Shown piece after piece: positions 5,617 through 6,270 of a DNA stretch of 6,270 nt. Under the pieces are notes generated by a model that worked only from the letters and a program-made list of their open reading frames with translations, made no database searches and was not told the origin of the DNA. Source of the DNA: Candidatus Microgenomatus auricola (GTDB lineage: Bacteria; Patescibacteriota; Patescibacteriia; UBA9570; XYC2-FULL-38-9); contig SBBP01000147.1 in assembly GCA_005239655.1 (NCBI GenBank), positions 1-6,270 of the forward strand, given 5' to 3'. The stretch's first letter is position 1, and each line of letters opens with the position of its first letter. The position numbers and the translations under genes were made by a program.

Positions 5617-6237
5617 CGTTTCGGCGGCGGACAAATTTTCAATCACGAAGCACGCAGAAGATAAGTCTTGTCCTCCAGCGTTGATAACGCCGACAGCCTT
5701 CATTCCGGCATTTTTTGCCGCTAAAATTCCAGTTCGTGTATCTTCAAAAACCAGACATTCATTTGGTTCAGCTCTCAATTTTTTAGCTGCAGCTAAATAT
5801 CCTTCGGGATCAGGTTTGCTTTTCTTTACTTCGTCGCAGCTAACCACGACATCAAAATAATTATTGATTTTAAGTTGCTTCAAAACAATATCTATTTGAT
5901 TTTTTGTACTTCCCGAAACAAGAGCGAGTTTATAGCCATTCGCTTTTAGATTTTTTGGTAAAGTATGCGCGGACGTAAACGCTTTTAACTCCGTTGTTAA
6001 AAGTTTTTCGTATATTTCAAAGTGTTTTTTCAAAACAGACAGAGCATCGTGGTTGAGGCCGCGCTTCTTAAACAATTCTCGATAAAATTTTTCATCCGTT
6101 ACGCCAATAAAACTGTGTTGTTCCTCCAAGTCCAAATTAATGCCTAAGTTTTTGCACACGTGCACAGCAACACGAATTCCGAGCCTTTCGGTATCAACCA
6201 ATAAACCATCCATATCAAACAGAACCGCCTTTATCAT
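5599..6237 (-). CDS. HAD-superfamily hydrolase, beta-phosphoglucomutase/phosphatase-like
   Basis: This is a predicted cytosolic Mg-dependent phosphatase or phosphomutase of the haloacid dehalogenase superfamily. The 212 residues are normal for the subfamily with a helical cap between motifs I and II. Motif I is LFDMDGLLVDTE with nucleophile Asp8 and acid/base Asp10. Motif II is LVSGST (Ser108), motif III is KKSKPDPEGY (Lys141), and motif IV is VFEDTRTG with Glu165 and Asp166. All catalytic positions are present. The substrate cannot be determined; beta-phosphoglucomutases, phosphoglycolate phosphatases and sugar-phosphate phosphatases all share this pattern. GC content is about 38%, well below the rest of the window, with AT-rich codon choices and Lys/Asn-rich protein composition. 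The start overlaps the stop of a preceding - strand gene by ATGA. Confidence 0.92.
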   Translation of the reverse strand: MIKAVLFDMDGLLVDTERLGIRVAVHVCKNLGINLDLEEQHSFIGVTDEKFYRELFKKRGLNHDALSVLKKHFEIYEKLLTTELKAFTSAHTLPKNLKANGYKLALVSGSTKNQIDIVLKQLKINNYFDVVVSCDEVKKSKPDPEGYLAAAKKLRAEPNECLVFEDTRTGILAAKNAGMKAVGVINAGGQDLSSACFVIENLSAAETKNLWG

Positions 6238-6270
6238 AAAAATTTTTGCAATTTTTCAGCAACAATTTTA
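6234..6270 (-). CDS. 3' end of an unidentified gene, truncated by the window edge
   Basis: Reading leftward from the right edge on the - strand, the frame is open and ends KIVAEKLQKFL followed by TGA (6236-6234). The stop overlaps the HAD start as ATGA, the same junction used between genes elsewhere in the window. The amphipathic, lysine-rich tail is plausible as a protein C-terminus, but 11 residues are too few to assign a family. The only support is the open frame and the overlap. Confidence 0.45.
   Translation of the reverse strand, partial: KIVAEKLQKFL

Noticed and set aside
5483..5860. A 125-codon + strand open frame across the HAD/recR gap.
   Set aside because: It runs antisense into the well-supported HAD gene, has no family resemblance and no promoter or ribosome binding site that I can see.

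Overview
The window is a compact, gene-dense bacterial segment. Its first 5.6 kb is moderately GC-rich (rows I counted run about 53-60% GC). Six genes run on the + strand from a left-truncated secY through adk, map, ruvX, a membrane phospho-sugar transferase and a small DUF192 lipoprotein. They are joined by overlapping stop/start codons (TAATG, ATGA) or a 4-nt gap, so they look like one polycistronic unit extending the ribosomal-protein (spc-type) operon. A seventh + strand gene, rplU (ribosomal protein L21), follows 62 nt later behind a clear sigma70-type promoter of its own.

On the - strand, recR converges on rplU with only 4 nt between the two stop codons. A HAD-family phosphatase gene lies upstream of recR in the same orientation. 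The last 12 codons of a further - strand gene, overlapping the HAD start by ATGA, run off the right edge. The HAD gene is much more AT-rich (about 38% GC) than everything to its left, so the block beyond about position 5600 may have a different origin. The 143-nt gap between the HAD and recR genes is the only sizeable non-coding stretch. It holds a possible leaderless recR promoter and a set of nested inverted repeats that could be a small structured RNA.

Organism: no recognisable Shine-Dalgarno sequence precedes any start codon visible here. The glycosyltransferase has the KFLDGLDGL and HLHxR motif variants that I associate, from memory, with Candidate Phyla Radiation (Patescibacteria) proteins. 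Gene packing is very tight, and secY-adk-map leads directly into ruvX. Together these suggest a Patescibacteria-like genome, but this is inference. UGA is used as a stop several times, which argues against the UGA=Gly code of Gracilibacteria and Absconditabacteria.

Functionally, the + strand cluster combines protein export and maturation (SecY, methionine aminopeptidase), nucleotide balance (Adk), a RuvX/YqgF RNase H-fold nuclease, lipid-linked sugar synthesis for the envelope, and translation (L21). RecR adds recombinational repair. I saw no mobile element, CRISPR array, tRNA, rRNA or clearly novel multi-gene system. The strongest leads are the structured intergenic element, the putative leaderless recR start and the compositional break.
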